From the NCBI GenBank assembly GCA_963422565.1, contig OY730228.1, forward strand, positions 3,100,001 to 3,164,000: 64,000 nt of DNA, in the 5' to 3' direction. The notes under the pieces were generated by a model that was not told where the DNA came from, searched no databases, and was given only the letters and a program-made list of their open reading frames with translations. The DNA comes from G963422565 sp963422565. GTDB taxonomy: Bacteria > Pseudomonadota > Alphaproteobacteria > MPNO01. Of this stretch, positions 51,150-60,325 are shown piece after piece (position 1 is the stretch's first letter; each line of letters opens with the position of its first letter). Made by a program: the position numbers and the translations under genes.

Positions 51150-51180
51150 CGCGCCGACAGGCCGTTGGCCTGTCGGCGCG
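51150..51180. promoter_or_regulatory. Strong 14-bp hairpin in a divergent intergenic region
   Basis: The left arm at 51150-51163 and right arm at 51167-51180 are perfect inverted copies around the 3-base loop GTT (51164-51166). No T-run follows on either strand, so it is not a simple intrinsic terminator. It lies between the divergent CoA-transferase (starts 51066) and aldehyde dehydrogenase (51376) genes. The rest of 51067-51375 has no gene. Confidence 0.6.
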
Positions 51181-51276
51181 CGGGAGTTGACCGAATCACC
51201 CCGACCGGTTGTCGCGGTCGCTGCGCCGAACCGGCCCGCGCGGCGCCGGCTTGTAAGGTCACATCCCCGGAGATCG

Positions 51277-51286
51277 CGACATGTCG
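51277..51286. promoter_or_regulatory. 10-bp palindrome, possible operator of the meta-pathway operon
   Basis: CGACATGTCG is a perfect palindrome with near-symmetric GATC flanks, about 90 bases before the dmpC-like start. It could be a regulator site. No regulator gene is adjacent, so this is a guess. Confidence 0.25.
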
Positions 51287-51375
51287 AGATCGCGCCGCAG
51301 CGGCGCCGCTGCGGTTTCGGGGCCGCGGAATTCCCCCTATTGTGGGCGGAGAGCGAAGCGACGAGGAGATGCGCC

Positions 51376-52854
51376 GTGACGGCCGCGCCCAAGGCCAATA
51401 TCCGCGAGCTCGGGAACTATATCGGCGGCGAATTCCTCTCGGGCCCCCGCACCTTCGAGAACGTCACCCCCGTCGACGGCACGCTGATCTCGATGGTCCA
51501 CGAAGCCGACTCGGGAATGGTGGACCAGGCGGTACAGGCCGCGCGCGCGGCGTATCGCGGTGCCTGGGGCAAGCTCGCCACCGAGGCGCGCTGCGCCCTG
51601 CTCCACGCGGTCGCCGACGGGATCGAACGCCGCTTCGACGAGTTCGTCGACGCCGAATGCGCCGACACCGGCAAACCCAGGTCCCTGGCGAGCCATCTCG
51701 ACATCCCGCGCGGCGCCGCCAACTTCCGCGTGTTTGCCGACCTCGTGCGCTCGGTCGGCACCGAGGCCTATATGCAGGAGACGCCCGACGGAAGGGGCGC
51801 GGTGAACTACTCGGTGCGTCAGCCGCACGGCGTGGTCGGGGTGATCTCGCCCTGGAACCTGCCGCTCCTGTTGTCGACCTGGAAGCTGGCGCCCGCGATG
51901 GCGACCGGGAACGCGGTGATCCTCAAGCCGTCGGAGGAGACGCCGACCACTGCGACGCTCCTCGCCGAGGTCATGCGGGACGCCGGCGTACCCGCCGGGG
52001 CGTTCAATGTCGTCCATGGTTTCGGACCCGATTCGGCCGGCGAGTTCATCACTCGCCATCGGGGGGTGGACGCGATCACCTTCACCGGGGAAACCGCGAC
52101 CGGGCGCGAGATCATGAAGGCCGCTTCGGTCAACATAAAGGCGCTCTCCTTCGAGCTCGGCGGCAAGAACCCGGCGATCGTCTTCGCCGACGCCGATTTC
52201 GACGCTGCGATCGACGGCGCCACCCGGTCGGTCTTCGCCAATACCGGGCAGGTCTGCCTGAGTTCGGAGCGCGTGTATGTCGAGCGCCCGATCTATCCGC
52301 GTTTTGTCGACGCGCTCAAGAAGCGCGCCGAATCGATGGTCATCGGGCGGCCCGAGGACGAGGCGACCCAGATGGGACCGCTCATTTCCCGCGTCCACCG
52401 CGACAAGGTCCTCTCCTATTACCGGCTTGCGGCCGAGAGCGGCGCGGAGGCGATCGCCGGGGGCGGCGTTCCGTCCTTCGGCGATTCCCGCGACGACGGA
52501 GCCTATGTCCAGCCGACGATCCTGGCCGGGCTGCCGGAGGACTCGCGCATCCAGAAGGAGGAGATTTTCGGCCCCGTCTGCCACGTGACCCCCTTCGACA
52601 GCGAGGAGGAGGCCGTCGACTTCGCCAACGATACCGAATACGGTCTGGCCTCGGTCGTCTGGACATCGGATCTGTCGCGTGGCCACCGGGTCAGCCAAGC
52701 GATGCGGGCAGGCATCAACTGGGTCAATTGCTGGTTCCTCCGCGATCTGCGAACGCCGTTCGGCGGTATGGGTCTCTCGGGTATCGGACGCGAGGGCGGC
52801 CGGCACGCGCTCGACTTCTATTCCGAGCAGAAGAACATCTGCATCAAGCTGTAG
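51376..52854 (+). CDS. dmpC: 2-hydroxymuconic semialdehyde dehydrogenase
   Basis: A 492-residue NAD-dependent aldehyde dehydrogenase. N161 (SPWNLPLL), E260 (FELGGKNP) and the catalytic C294 (NTGQVCLSSERVY) are in place. GINWVNCWFLRDLRTPFGGMG near the C-terminus matches the XylG/DmpC/AmnC branch, oxidising hydroxy- or amino-muconic semialdehyde. The start is GTG at 51376 with GAGGAG 7 bases ahead. First gene of the lower meta-cleavage operon. Confidence 0.9.
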   Translation: MTAAPKANIRELGNYIGGEFLSGPRTFENVTPVDGTLISMVHEADSGMVDQAVQAARAAYRGAWGKLATEARCALLHAVADGIERRFDEFVDAECADTGKPRSLASHLDIPRGAANFRVFADLVRSVGTEAYMQETPDGRGAVNYSVRQPHGVVGVISPWNLPLLLSTWKLAPAMATGNAVILKPSEETPTTATLLAEVMRDAGVPAGAFNVVHGFGPDSAGEFITRHRGVDAITFTGETATGREIMKAASVNIKALSFELGGKNPAIVFADADFDAAIDGATRSVFANTGQVCLSSERVYVERPIYPRFVDALKKRAESMVIGRPEDEATQMGPLISRVHRDKVLSYYRLAAESGAEAIAGGGVPSFGDSRDDGAYVQPTILAGLPEDSRIQKEEIFGPVCHVTPFDSEEEAVDFANDTEYGLASVVWTSDLSRGHRVSQAMRAGINWVNCWFLRDLRTPFGGMGLSGIGREGGRHALDFYSEQKNICIKL

Positions 52855-52869
52855 GGACGGTTCCACGAG

Positions 52870-53658
52870 ATGAGCGAGGACGCAATCGAGAGGGCCGCGG
52901 CGCGGCTGCGCGGAGCCTGGTCCGAGGGGCGCCCCATAGAGCCCGTGCGCCGGATCCTGCCCGCCGGCGACATCGACGCGGCTTATGCCGTGCAGCGGCT
53001 GAACACCGATCGCTGGATCGAGCAGGACGGCCGCCGCCCGGTGGGGCGGAAGATCGGGCTCACCGCAAAGGCCGTTCAGACGCAGCTCGGAGTCGATCAG
53101 CCCGATTACGGCATGCTGTTCGCGGACATGTGCGTCGCCGACGGCGAAGAGATCCCCGTCGGCCGCGTCCTGCAGCCGCGCTGCGAGGCGGAGGTCGCCC
53201 TGGTGCTCGACTATGATCTCGTTGACGAGCAGCTCACGCTGATCGACTTGATCGACGCGGTCGCCTACGCGTTGCCGGCGATCGAAGTGGTCGGCTCGCG
53301 CATCCGGGACTGGGACATCGACATCGTCGACACGATCGCCGACAACGCCTCCTCCGGCCTGTTCGTGCTCGGCACCAGGCCGGTCGGGATCGAGGACCTC
53401 GATCTGCGCGCCTGCGGGATGGTGATGGAGAAGCGGGGAGACCAGGTCTCCGTCGGCGCCGGCGTCGCCTGCCTCGGAAACCCGCTCAACGCCGCGCTCT
53501 GGCTCGCCCGCAAGATGGTCGAGACCGGGGCGCCGTTGCAGGCGGGGGACGCGATCATGACCGGGGCGCTCGGTCCGATGGCCCCGGTCGCCGCCGGCGA
53601 TGTCGTCGAGGCGCGGATCGAAGGGCTCGGTTCGGTCCGCGCGGCGTTCGAGGCGTGA
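52870..53658 (+). CDS. dmpE: 2-hydroxypenta-2,4-dienoate hydratase
   Basis: A 262-residue hydratase/decarboxylase superfamily protein. VGRKIGLTAKAVQTQLGVDQPDYG, RCEAEVALVLDYDL (metal-binding glutamates) and DNASSGLFVLG are typical of MhpD/DmpE/XylJ. It adds water to hydroxypentadienoate to give 4-hydroxy-2-oxovalerate. It lies 15 bases after dmpC. Confidence 0.92.
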   Translation: MSEDAIERAAARLRGAWSEGRPIEPVRRILPAGDIDAAYAVQRLNTDRWIEQDGRRPVGRKIGLTAKAVQTQLGVDQPDYGMLFADMCVADGEEIPVGRVLQPRCEAEVALVLDYDLVDEQLTLIDLIDAVAYALPAIEVVGSRIRDWDIDIVDTIADNASSGLFVLGTRPVGIEDLDLRACGMVMEKRGDQVSVGAGVACLGNPLNAALWLARKMVETGAPLQAGDAIMTGALGPMAPVAAGDVVEARIEGLGSVRAAFEA

Positions 53659-53669
53659 GGCAAGACGGA

Positions 53670-54596
53670 ATGAAAACACCCGTCGCGATCGTCGGTTCGG
53701 GGAATATCGGAACCGACCTGATGATCAAGATCATCGAGGACTCGCCGTCGCTGGCGATCGCCGCCTTGGTCGGCATCGATCCGGAGTCGGACGGCCTGGC
53801 CCGGGCGCGGGCGCTCGGCGTCGCGGCGACCCACGAGGGGCTGTGCGGGCTGACGAGAATGCCGGAATGGCCGGGGATCGAGATCGTCTTCGACGCGACC
53901 TCCGCCAAGGCCCATGCCGTCAACGCGCAAATTTGCGCCGAACACGGGAAGACCATCATCGATCTGACCCCGGCCGCCGACGGCCCCTATGTCGTGCCGG
54001 TGGTCAACATGGACGAACATCTGGACGCGCCCGACATCAACATGGTTTCCTGCGGCGGTCAGGCGACGATCCCGATCGTTCACGCGGTCGACAGAGTGGC
54101 CACGGTGCATTACGCGGAGATCGTGGCCTCGATCTCGAGCCGGTCCGCAGGACCCGGGACGCGCGCCAATATCGACGAGTTCACCGAGACGACTGCCAGG
54201 GGGATAGAGGTCGTCGGGGGCGCCGAACGCGGCAAGGCGATCATCGTCCTCAACCCGGCGGAGCCGCCGCTCCTGATGCGGGACACGATCTACACCCTCT
54301 CGGCCGAGGCCGACACGGATACGATCTCCGAATCGGTGGCGGCGATGATCGCCGAGGTCCAGTCATACGTGCCCGGCTACCGGCTCAAGCAGGAGCTTCA
54401 GTTCGAGCGCTTTGGCTCGAACAACCCGTTGCGCATCCCGGGGCTCGGCGAGTTCACCGGCATCAAATCCTCGGTGTTTCTCGAGGTCGAGGGCGCCGGC
54501 CACTATCTCCCCCGCTACGCCGGCAATCTCGACATCATGACCTCGGCCGCGCTCAAGACCGCGGAAAGGCTGGTCGAGCGCGCCGCCGGGCGCTGA
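53670..54596 (+). CDS. dmpF: Acetaldehyde dehydrogenase (acetylating)
   Basis: A 308-residue MhpF/DmpF protein that turns acetaldehyde and CoA into acetyl-CoA. It has VAIVGSGNIGTDLMIKI, the catalytic cysteine in NMVSCGGQATIPI (about 127) and GTRANIDEFTETTA. In known systems it binds the aldolase encoded next and receives acetaldehyde through a channel. The ATG at 53670 is preferred; a GTG at 53655 overlapping the previous stop would add five residues. Confidence 0.94.
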   Translation: MKTPVAIVGSGNIGTDLMIKIIEDSPSLAIAALVGIDPESDGLARARALGVAATHEGLCGLTRMPEWPGIEIVFDATSAKAHAVNAQICAEHGKTIIDLTPAADGPYVVPVVNMDEHLDAPDINMVSCGGQATIPIVHAVDRVATVHYAEIVASISSRSAGPGTRANIDEFTETTARGIEVVGGAERGKAIIVLNPAEPPLLMRDTIYTLSAEADTDTISESVAAMIAEVQSYVPGYRLKQELQFERFGSNNPLRIPGLGEFTGIKSSVFLEVEGAGHYLPRYAGNLDIMTSAALKTAERLVERAAGR

Positions 54597-54609
54597 CCGG
54601 AGGACCGGA

Positions 54610-55653
54610 ATGGCACGCGACCCGACCCGCAAGATCTACATTCAGGACGTCACGCTCCGCGACGGGATGCACGCGATCCGCCACCAGTACGGGCTCGATC
54701 GCGTGGTGGCGATCTGCAAGGCCCTGGACGCGGCGCGGGTGGACGCGGTCGAGGTCTGCCACGGCGACGGGCTCGCCGGCATGTCCTTCAACTACGGTTT
54801 CGCCGCCCATTCGGACCTAGAATATATCGAGGCGGCGGCGGCCGCGCTCGATCATGCCAGGCTGGCGACGTTGCTGATTCCCGGGATCGGCACCGTCCAC
54901 GATCTCAAGGACGCCTATGATGCGGGCGCCCGCTCGGTCCGCATCGCCACCCATTGCACCGAGGCCGATATCGCGAAACAGCATATCGAGTACGCCCGCG
55001 AGATCGGCATGGACGTCGCCGGGTTTCTGATGATGGCCCACATGATTCCGCCGGGCGAGCTGGTCGTGCAGGCCAAGCTGATGGAGAGCTACGGCGCGCA
55101 CTGCATCTATGTGACCGATTCCGGCGGCGCCCTTCTGATGAACGACACCGCGGACCGGTTCGCGGCGTTCCGCGACGGCCTCGACCCGCGCACCGAGCTC
55201 GGCATCCACGCGCACCACAATCTGAGCCTGGGCGTCGCCAACTCGATCATCGCTCTCGATTACGGAGTCACCCGCGTCGACGCCTCGCTGGCGGGGATGG
55301 GGGCGGGCGCCGGAAACACCCCGCTCGAAGTGTTTATCGCGGTCGCCGACCGCGCCGGCCTCGATCACGGCTGCGACCTCTGGGCGCTGATGGACGCGGC
55401 GGAGGAACTCGTCCGCCCGCTGCAGGACCGGCCCGTCCGAGTCGACCGGGAAACGCTGTCGCTCGGCTATACGGGATCCTATTCGAGCTTCCTGCGGCAC
55501 GCCGAAACCGCATCCCGGACCTATGGAGTCGACACCCGCGACATCCTGGTCGAACTCGGGCGGCGGCGCATGGTCGGCGGGCAGGAGGACATGATCGTCG
55601 ATGTCGCGCTCGATCTTGCCAAGCGCGCCGACGCGTCCCGAGCGGAGGCCTGA
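54610..55653 (+). CDS. dmpG: 4-hydroxy-2-oxovalerate aldolase
   Basis: A 347-residue DmpG/MhpE protein splitting 4-hydroxy-2-oxovalerate into pyruvate and acetaldehyde. The N-terminal VTLRDGMHAIRHQY carries the metal aspartate and catalytic residues, GIHAHHNLSLGVANS the metal histidines, and the C-terminal communication domain is present. It follows dmpF by 13 bases, in the usual order. Confidence 0.95.
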   Translation: MARDPTRKIYIQDVTLRDGMHAIRHQYGLDRVVAICKALDAARVDAVEVCHGDGLAGMSFNYGFAAHSDLEYIEAAAAALDHARLATLLIPGIGTVHDLKDAYDAGARSVRIATHCTEADIAKQHIEYAREIGMDVAGFLMMAHMIPPGELVVQAKLMESYGAHCIYVTDSGGALLMNDTADRFAAFRDGLDPRTELGIHAHHNLSLGVANSIIALDYGVTRVDASLAGMGAGAGNTPLEVFIAVADRAGLDHGCDLWALMDAAEELVRPLQDRPVRVDRETLSLGYTGSYSSFLRHAETASRTYGVDTRDILVELGRRRMVGGQEDMIVDVALDLAKRADASRAEA

Positions 55654-55656
55654 GCC

Positions 55657-56427
55657 ATGGTCGACATCCAGAAGCTCGCTCGCGCCGTGGACGAGGCGGC
55701 CCGCGACGCCCGAGCCATCGCGCAGCTCTCCCGCGAGACCGATCTCACCGAGGCGGACGGCTATGCCGTCCAGGCCGCGTCGATCGCCCGGCGCCTCGAC
55801 CGCGGCGAGCGGCGCATCGGCGTCAAGATGGGGTTCACGAGCCGCGCGAAGATGGTCCAGATGGGTATCGACGATATGATCTGGGGCCGTCTTACCGACG
55901 GCATGATCGTCGAGGACGGCGATGCGATCGCGCTCGCGGATTACGTTCACCCGCGGGTCGAGCCGGAGGTGGCCTTCCTGCTGAACAAGCCACTCGCCGC
56001 ACCGGTGACCGCGGCCGAGGCGATGGCGGCGGTCGAGGCGGTGGCACCCGCGATCGAGATCATCGATTCGCGCTACCGCGACTTCAAGTTCTCGCTCGCC
56101 GACGTGGTGGCCGACAATTGCTCCTCATCGGGTATCGTCGTCGGGGCATGGCAGCGCGCCGACAGCGATCCAACCAATCTCGGCATGGTCCTCGAATTCA
56201 ACGGACGGCCGCGTCAGATCGGCTCGTCGGCGGCTATCCTGGGCGACCCGGCCCGATCCCTGGTCGCCGCCGCGCGTCTGTCGACGGCCGCCGGCGAACC
56301 GCTCGAAGCGGGCTGGATCGTGATGGCCGGCGGCGCGACGGCGGCCGAGGCCCTGTCGGCGGGCGACCATGTGCGCAATGTCGTGCAGCGCCTGGGGACG
56401 GCGAGCCTCTCGGTCAGGGCGGAATGA
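55657..56427 (+). CDS. dmpH: 4-oxalocrotonate (2-oxo-3-hexenedioate) decarboxylase
   Basis: A 256-residue hydratase/decarboxylase family protein. GVKMGFTSRAKMVQMGIDDMIWGRLTDGM is the decarboxylase-type form of the motif, followed by EPEVAFLLNKPL and DNCSSSGIVVG. It makes 2-hydroxypentadienoate for dmpE. It overlaps the convergent beta-subunit gene by 14 bases at its 3' end. Confidence 0.93.
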   Translation: MVDIQKLARAVDEAARDARAIAQLSRETDLTEADGYAVQAASIARRLDRGERRIGVKMGFTSRAKMVQMGIDDMIWGRLTDGMIVEDGDAIALADYVHPRVEPEVAFLLNKPLAAPVTAAEAMAAVEAVAPAIEIIDSRYRDFKFSLADVVADNCSSSGIVVGAWQRADSDPTNLGMVLEFNGRPRQIGSSAAILGDPARSLVAAARLSTAAGEPLEAGWIVMAGGATAAEALSAGDHVRNVVQRLGTASLSVRAE

Positions 56428-56887
56428 CGATCAGGGTATCGATCCGGTCCGAATCGCAGACGACGATTCGCTGACGAAATCGCGGGCTGCCGGCGCGGAA
56501 GACGATCTCGTCGACATATTTTCCGGAGAGAAAGACGCCGCTCTCGCCGTTTTGCATCACACGGATCACGGCGAAGCCGGTCTCCACGCGATGGAGGCCG
56601 CCGCTGCGGCCGCGAATGCGGACGGCGCTGACGAGATGGCGGTAGCGGTGCGGCTCGTAGATGTTCGCCGTCCGCAGGGCATGGATGCGATCCTGCAGCA
56701 TCCCCCTGCCGGCGCAGACCATGAAACCGACGGGCAGCCCCTGTTCGTGGCTTTCCCTGGGGATGACGCGGTAGACGCAGTCCTCGGTGAAGAAGTCCGG
56801 CCATTCCTCGAGCCGGTCGTCGTCGATCGCATGGGCATAGTCATGGATCAGCGCTTCGATCGACCGCCGAATCTCCTCCTCGTCCAT
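56414..56887 (-). CDS. Aromatic-ring-hydroxylating dioxygenase beta subunit (orphan)
   Basis: A 157-residue NTF2/SnoaL-fold protein. YAHAIDDDRLEEWPDFFTEDCVYRVIPRES, RTANIYEPHRYRHLVS and the FLSGKYVDEIVF segment are typical of the small subunit of two-component dioxygenases (benzoate/anthranilate/biphenyl type). No matching alpha subunit is next to it. The Rieske protein at 9831 is of the kind that needs no beta subunit. Confidence 0.88.
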   Translation of the reverse strand: MDEEEIRRSIEALIHDYAHAIDDDRLEEWPDFFTEDCVYRVIPRESHEQGLPVGFMVCAGRGMLQDRIHALRTANIYEPHRYRHLVSAVRIRGRSGGLHRVETGFAVIRVMQNGESGVFLSGKYVDEIVFRAGSPRFRQRIVVCDSDRIDTLIVIPP

Positions 56888-56940
56888 CGCCGGCCCTCTT
56901 GCCGCGGATGAAGCCCGAACCGGGCCGGAGCTCCGGGCGT

Positions 56941-57447
56941 CTAAGCCCGGGCGCGGCGTTCGACCAGCTTGTCGACCACGCGCGGAGAGACGAACGGGCC
57001 GACATCGCCGCCGAGCATGGCGATCTCCTTGACCAGCCGGGACGCGATGAAGTGGTTCTTGTCCGAGGCCATCAGGCTCACGGTCTCCACGTCCGGGTTG
57101 AGCCTGGCATTCATGCTCGCCATCTGGAACTCGTAGTCGAAGTCAGAGACCGCGCGCAGGCCGCGGATGATGATGTTGCCGCCGTTCGCCACGGTGAAGT
57201 CCATCAGGAGGTTCTCGAACGACCGGACGAGGACCCGCCCCCCGTCCGCGAAACCGAGCGCCGCAATCTCGTCCTCGACCATGGCGACGCGCTCCTCGAC
57301 GCTGAAGAGCGGTCCCTTGTCAGCATTGACCGCGATCGCGACCACCAGCCTGTCTACCACGTTCGTCGCGCGCCGGATGATGTCGAGGTGCCCGTTCGTT
57401 ATCGGATCGAACGTGCCGGGATAGACTCCGATACGCGACGTGCTCAT
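56941..57447 (-). CDS. coaD: Pantetheine-phosphate adenylyltransferase
   Basis: A 168-residue CoaD, the penultimate step of CoA synthesis. The nucleotidyltransferase signature GTFDPITNGHLDII (TxGH) is at residues 11-24, and IIRGLRAVSDFDYEFQMA is conserved. The start at 57447 overlaps the gyrA stop as ATGA, so it is coupled to gyrA, a common alphaproteobacterial order. Confidence 0.97.
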   Translation of the reverse strand: MSTSRIGVYPGTFDPITNGHLDIIRRATNVVDRLVVAIAVNADKGPLFSVEERVAMVEDEIAALGFADGGRVLVRSFENLLMDFTVANGGNIIIRGLRAVSDFDYEFQMASMNARLNPDVETVSLMASDKNHFIASRLVKEIAMLGGDVGPFVSPRVVDKLVERRARA

Positions 57448-60182
57448 GCCATCGGCTCCCGTGAACCTTCCCGTCCGCCGTCGGCCCCGTTCTCCTCGAC
57501 CGAAACGGCGGCTTCCGCGAGGCGCGCCGCCGAAACGACCCGCTCCCCTTCGGATGTGGCGAAGAGCGTCACGCCCTGCGTGCGCCTCCCGGCGATACGG
57601 ATGTCGTCGACCGGCGAGCGAATCATCTTGCCCCCATCGGTCACCAGAATGATCTGATCGCCGGGCGCGACCGGAAAGGATGCGACGACCCGGCCGTTTC
57701 GGGAGTTGGTCTCGATATTGGCGATTCCCTGCCCGCCCCGGTTCGTCACCCGATATTCGAATGCCGAGCTGCGCTTGCCGTACCCGTTCTCGGTGACGCT
57801 GAGGAGGAACTCCTCGGAGGATTCGAAGCGTGCGATCTCCTCGGCGCTCAGCCCGTTCGGATCGGCGTTGCCGCTGCCGTTGCCCTCGGCGCGGCGGCGG
57901 CTGTTGGCGTGACGGATATAGGCGTCGCGCTTTTCGATCTCGAACTCGGTGTGGCGAAGGACCGCCATGGAAACGATGGAATCTCCGGCCGCCAATCGGA
58001 TGCCGCGAACGCCGGTCGAATTGCGGCCGCTGAAGATCCGGAGCTGGTCGACGGGAAAGCGGATGCATTTGCCGCTGCGGGCCGCCAGCAGGATGTCGTC
58101 GCCGGCCGAGCAGGTCTCGACTCCCACCAGATGATCGCCGTCCTCGAGCTTCATCGCCCTCTTGCCGTTGGCCATGATCCGGTCGAAGTCCCCCAGCCGG
58201 TTGCGCCGCACCGTGCCGCTGGCCGTGGAGAAGACGATATCGAGAGGCTCCGACTGGTCCCGGTCCTCGGGCATCGGCATGACCGTCGTGATGACCTCCC
58301 CCTCGTCGAGCGGCAGCAGATTGACCAGGGCCTTGCCGCGCGCCTGGGGCGTCGCTTCGGGCAGGCGGTACACCTTGAGGCGATAGACCATGCCGCGCGA
58401 GGAGAAGAACAGCACCGGGGTATGGGTATCGCAGACGAAGACCTTGGCGAGGAAGTCCCCCTCTCTGGTCGCCATGCCCGACCGTCCTTTGCCGCCGCGC
58501 CGCTGGGCGCGGTAGGCGGACAGGGCGACCCGCTTGATATAGCCCGCATGGGTGACGGTGACGACCATAGCCTCGTGCTGGATCAGATCCTCGATGTCCT
58601 GCTCCGCCTCGACGCTCTCGAGGGTCGTCCTACGCTCCGTACCGAAGGCTTGTCGAACATCCTTCAACTCGTCCCGCAAGATATCCAGGACGCGCTCCCG
58701 CGACTCCAGAACCGCGAGATGGTCGGCGATCTTCTCCGCCAGGGCCGCGAGATCCTGCTCGATCTTGTCGCGTTCTAGTGCCGTCAGCCGCTGCAGGCGA
58801 AGCTCCAGGATCGCCTTCGCCTGGGCCTCCGACAGCCTGTATCGGCCATCGACGACGCCCTGTCCCGGCTCGTCGAGAAGGGCGATGAAATGAGCGATCT
58901 CGGCCGCCGGCCACGCTTCGGCCATCAGCCGTTTGCGGGCGCTGACCGGGTCGGGGGCCGTGCGGATCAGAGCGATGACCGCGTCGATATTGGCGACAGC
59001 GACCGCGAGCCCGGCGAGGATGTGGGCGCGCTCGCGCGCCTTGCGAAGATCGAACAGGGTACGCCGCCGGATGACCTCCTCTCGAAACTCGATGAAGGCG
59101 CGGAGCATGTCTTTGAGCGTCATGACCCGCGGTCGACCGCCGTCCAGGGCCAGCGTATTGACCGCGAAGGTCGATTGCAGCGGCGAGAAGCGGTAGAGTT
59201 GGTTGAGCACGATATCCGATTGCACGCCGCGCCTGAGCTCGATCACGACGCGGACGCCGTGCCGGTCGGACTCGTCGCGCAGATCCGAGATCCCGTCGAT
59301 CCGCTTGTCGCGGACCAGATCCGCGATCTTCTCGATCATCCGCGCCTTGTTCACCTGGTAGGGAATCTCGGTGACGATGATCGCTTCGCGGTCCCTACGA
59401 AGGGTCTCGACATGCGTCCGGCTGCGCACGACTACAGATCCGCGTCCGAAATGGCAGGCCTGGCGAATACCGGACCGGCCGAGGACGATACCGCCCGTTG
59501 GGAAGTCGGGGCCCGGCACGATCTCGATCAGCGCGTCGATGTCGATCTCCGGCCTGTCGATCAGCGCCAGGCAGGCCTCGACCACCTCGCCCAGATTGTG
59601 CGGAGGCACGTTGGTCGCCATACCGACCGCGATCCCGCCGGCGCCGTTGACCAGAAGGTTGGGGATCTTGGCAGGCAGGACCTCCGGTTCGCGCGCGGTC
59701 TCGTCATAGTTGGCCTGAAAATCCACCGTCTCGCGGTCGATGTCGTCCAGCATCGCATGCGCGGCCCGAGTCAACCGCACCTCGGTGTAGCGCATCGCCG
59801 CCGGCGGGTCCCCGTCCATCGACCCGAAATTTCCCTGCCCGTCGATCAACGGCAGGCGCATCGAGAAGTCCTGCGCCATGCGGACCATCGCGTCGTAGAT
59901 CGCCGAATCGCCGTGCGGGTGATATTTGCCCATCACGTCGCCGACGACCCGCGCCGCCTTCCGATAGGGGCGGTTCCACTCGTAGCCCTCCTCCTGCATC
60001 GCGTAGAGGATGCGGCGATGAACGGGCTTCAGCCCGTCCCGCGCGTCGGGCAGAGCGCGCGAGACGATCACGCTCATCGCGTAATCGAGATAGGAACGCT
60101 CCATCTCCTCTTCGAGGCTGACGGGCGTTATGTCGGGCTCGAGACCGGACGGATGCGCTTTGGAATCGGTCAAATCGCCCAC
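57444..60182 (-). CDS. gyrA: DNA gyrase subunit A
   Basis: A 912-residue GyrA. The catalytic tyrosine is Y132 (AAMRYTEVRL), equivalent to E. coli Y122. The quinolone-determining region HPHGDSAIYDAMV has S93 and D97, matching S83/D87 of E. coli, so it is of the sensitive type. The C-terminal beta-pinwheel begins with the GyrA box QRRGGKG (about residue 560). The start is GTG at 60182 with no strong binding site. It lies 143 bases after ssb. Confidence 0.97.
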   Translation of the reverse strand: MGDLTDSKAHPSGLEPDITPVSLEEEMERSYLDYAMSVIVSRALPDARDGLKPVHRRILYAMQEEGYEWNRPYRKAARVVGDVMGKYHPHGDSAIYDAMVRMAQDFSMRLPLIDGQGNFGSMDGDPPAAMRYTEVRLTRAAHAMLDDIDRETVDFQANYDETAREPEVLPAKIPNLLVNGAGGIAVGMATNVPPHNLGEVVEACLALIDRPEIDIDALIEIVPGPDFPTGGIVLGRSGIRQACHFGRGSVVVRSRTHVETLRRDREAIIVTEIPYQVNKARMIEKIADLVRDKRIDGISDLRDESDRHGVRVVIELRRGVQSDIVLNQLYRFSPLQSTFAVNTLALDGGRPRVMTLKDMLRAFIEFREEVIRRRTLFDLRKARERAHILAGLAVAVANIDAVIALIRTAPDPVSARKRLMAEAWPAAEIAHFIALLDEPGQGVVDGRYRLSEAQAKAILELRLQRLTALERDKIEQDLAALAEKIADHLAVLESRERVLDILRDELKDVRQAFGTERRTTLESVEAEQDIEDLIQHEAMVVTVTHAGYIKRVALSAYRAQRRGGKGRSGMATREGDFLAKVFVCDTHTPVLFFSSRGMVYRLKVYRLPEATPQARGKALVNLLPLDEGEVITTVMPMPEDRDQSEPLDIVFSTASGTVRRNRLGDFDRIMANGKRAMKLEDGDHLVGVETCSAGDDILLAARSGKCIRFPVDQLRIFSGRNSTGVRGIRLAAGDSIVSMAVLRHTEFEIEKRDAYIRHANSRRRAEGNGSGNADPNGLSAEEIARFESSEEFLLSVTENGYGKRSSAFEYRVTNRGGQGIANIETNSRNGRVVASFPVAPGDQIILVTDGGKMIRSPVDDIRIAGRRTQGVTLFATSEGERVVSAARLAEAAVSVEENGADGGREGSREPMA

Positions 60183-60325
60183 CGGGTTCGGTGCATAGCA
60201 ACGGAAATCCGCTCCGTCCGACGCGGCCGGAACGCATTCTGAAGCCGCTCAGAGTCTAGCAGAATCCCCCGTCGCGCCCGAATCGGCGGCGGCCGCCGCC
60301 CAGGCGTTCGACGGCCGGGGACGGG

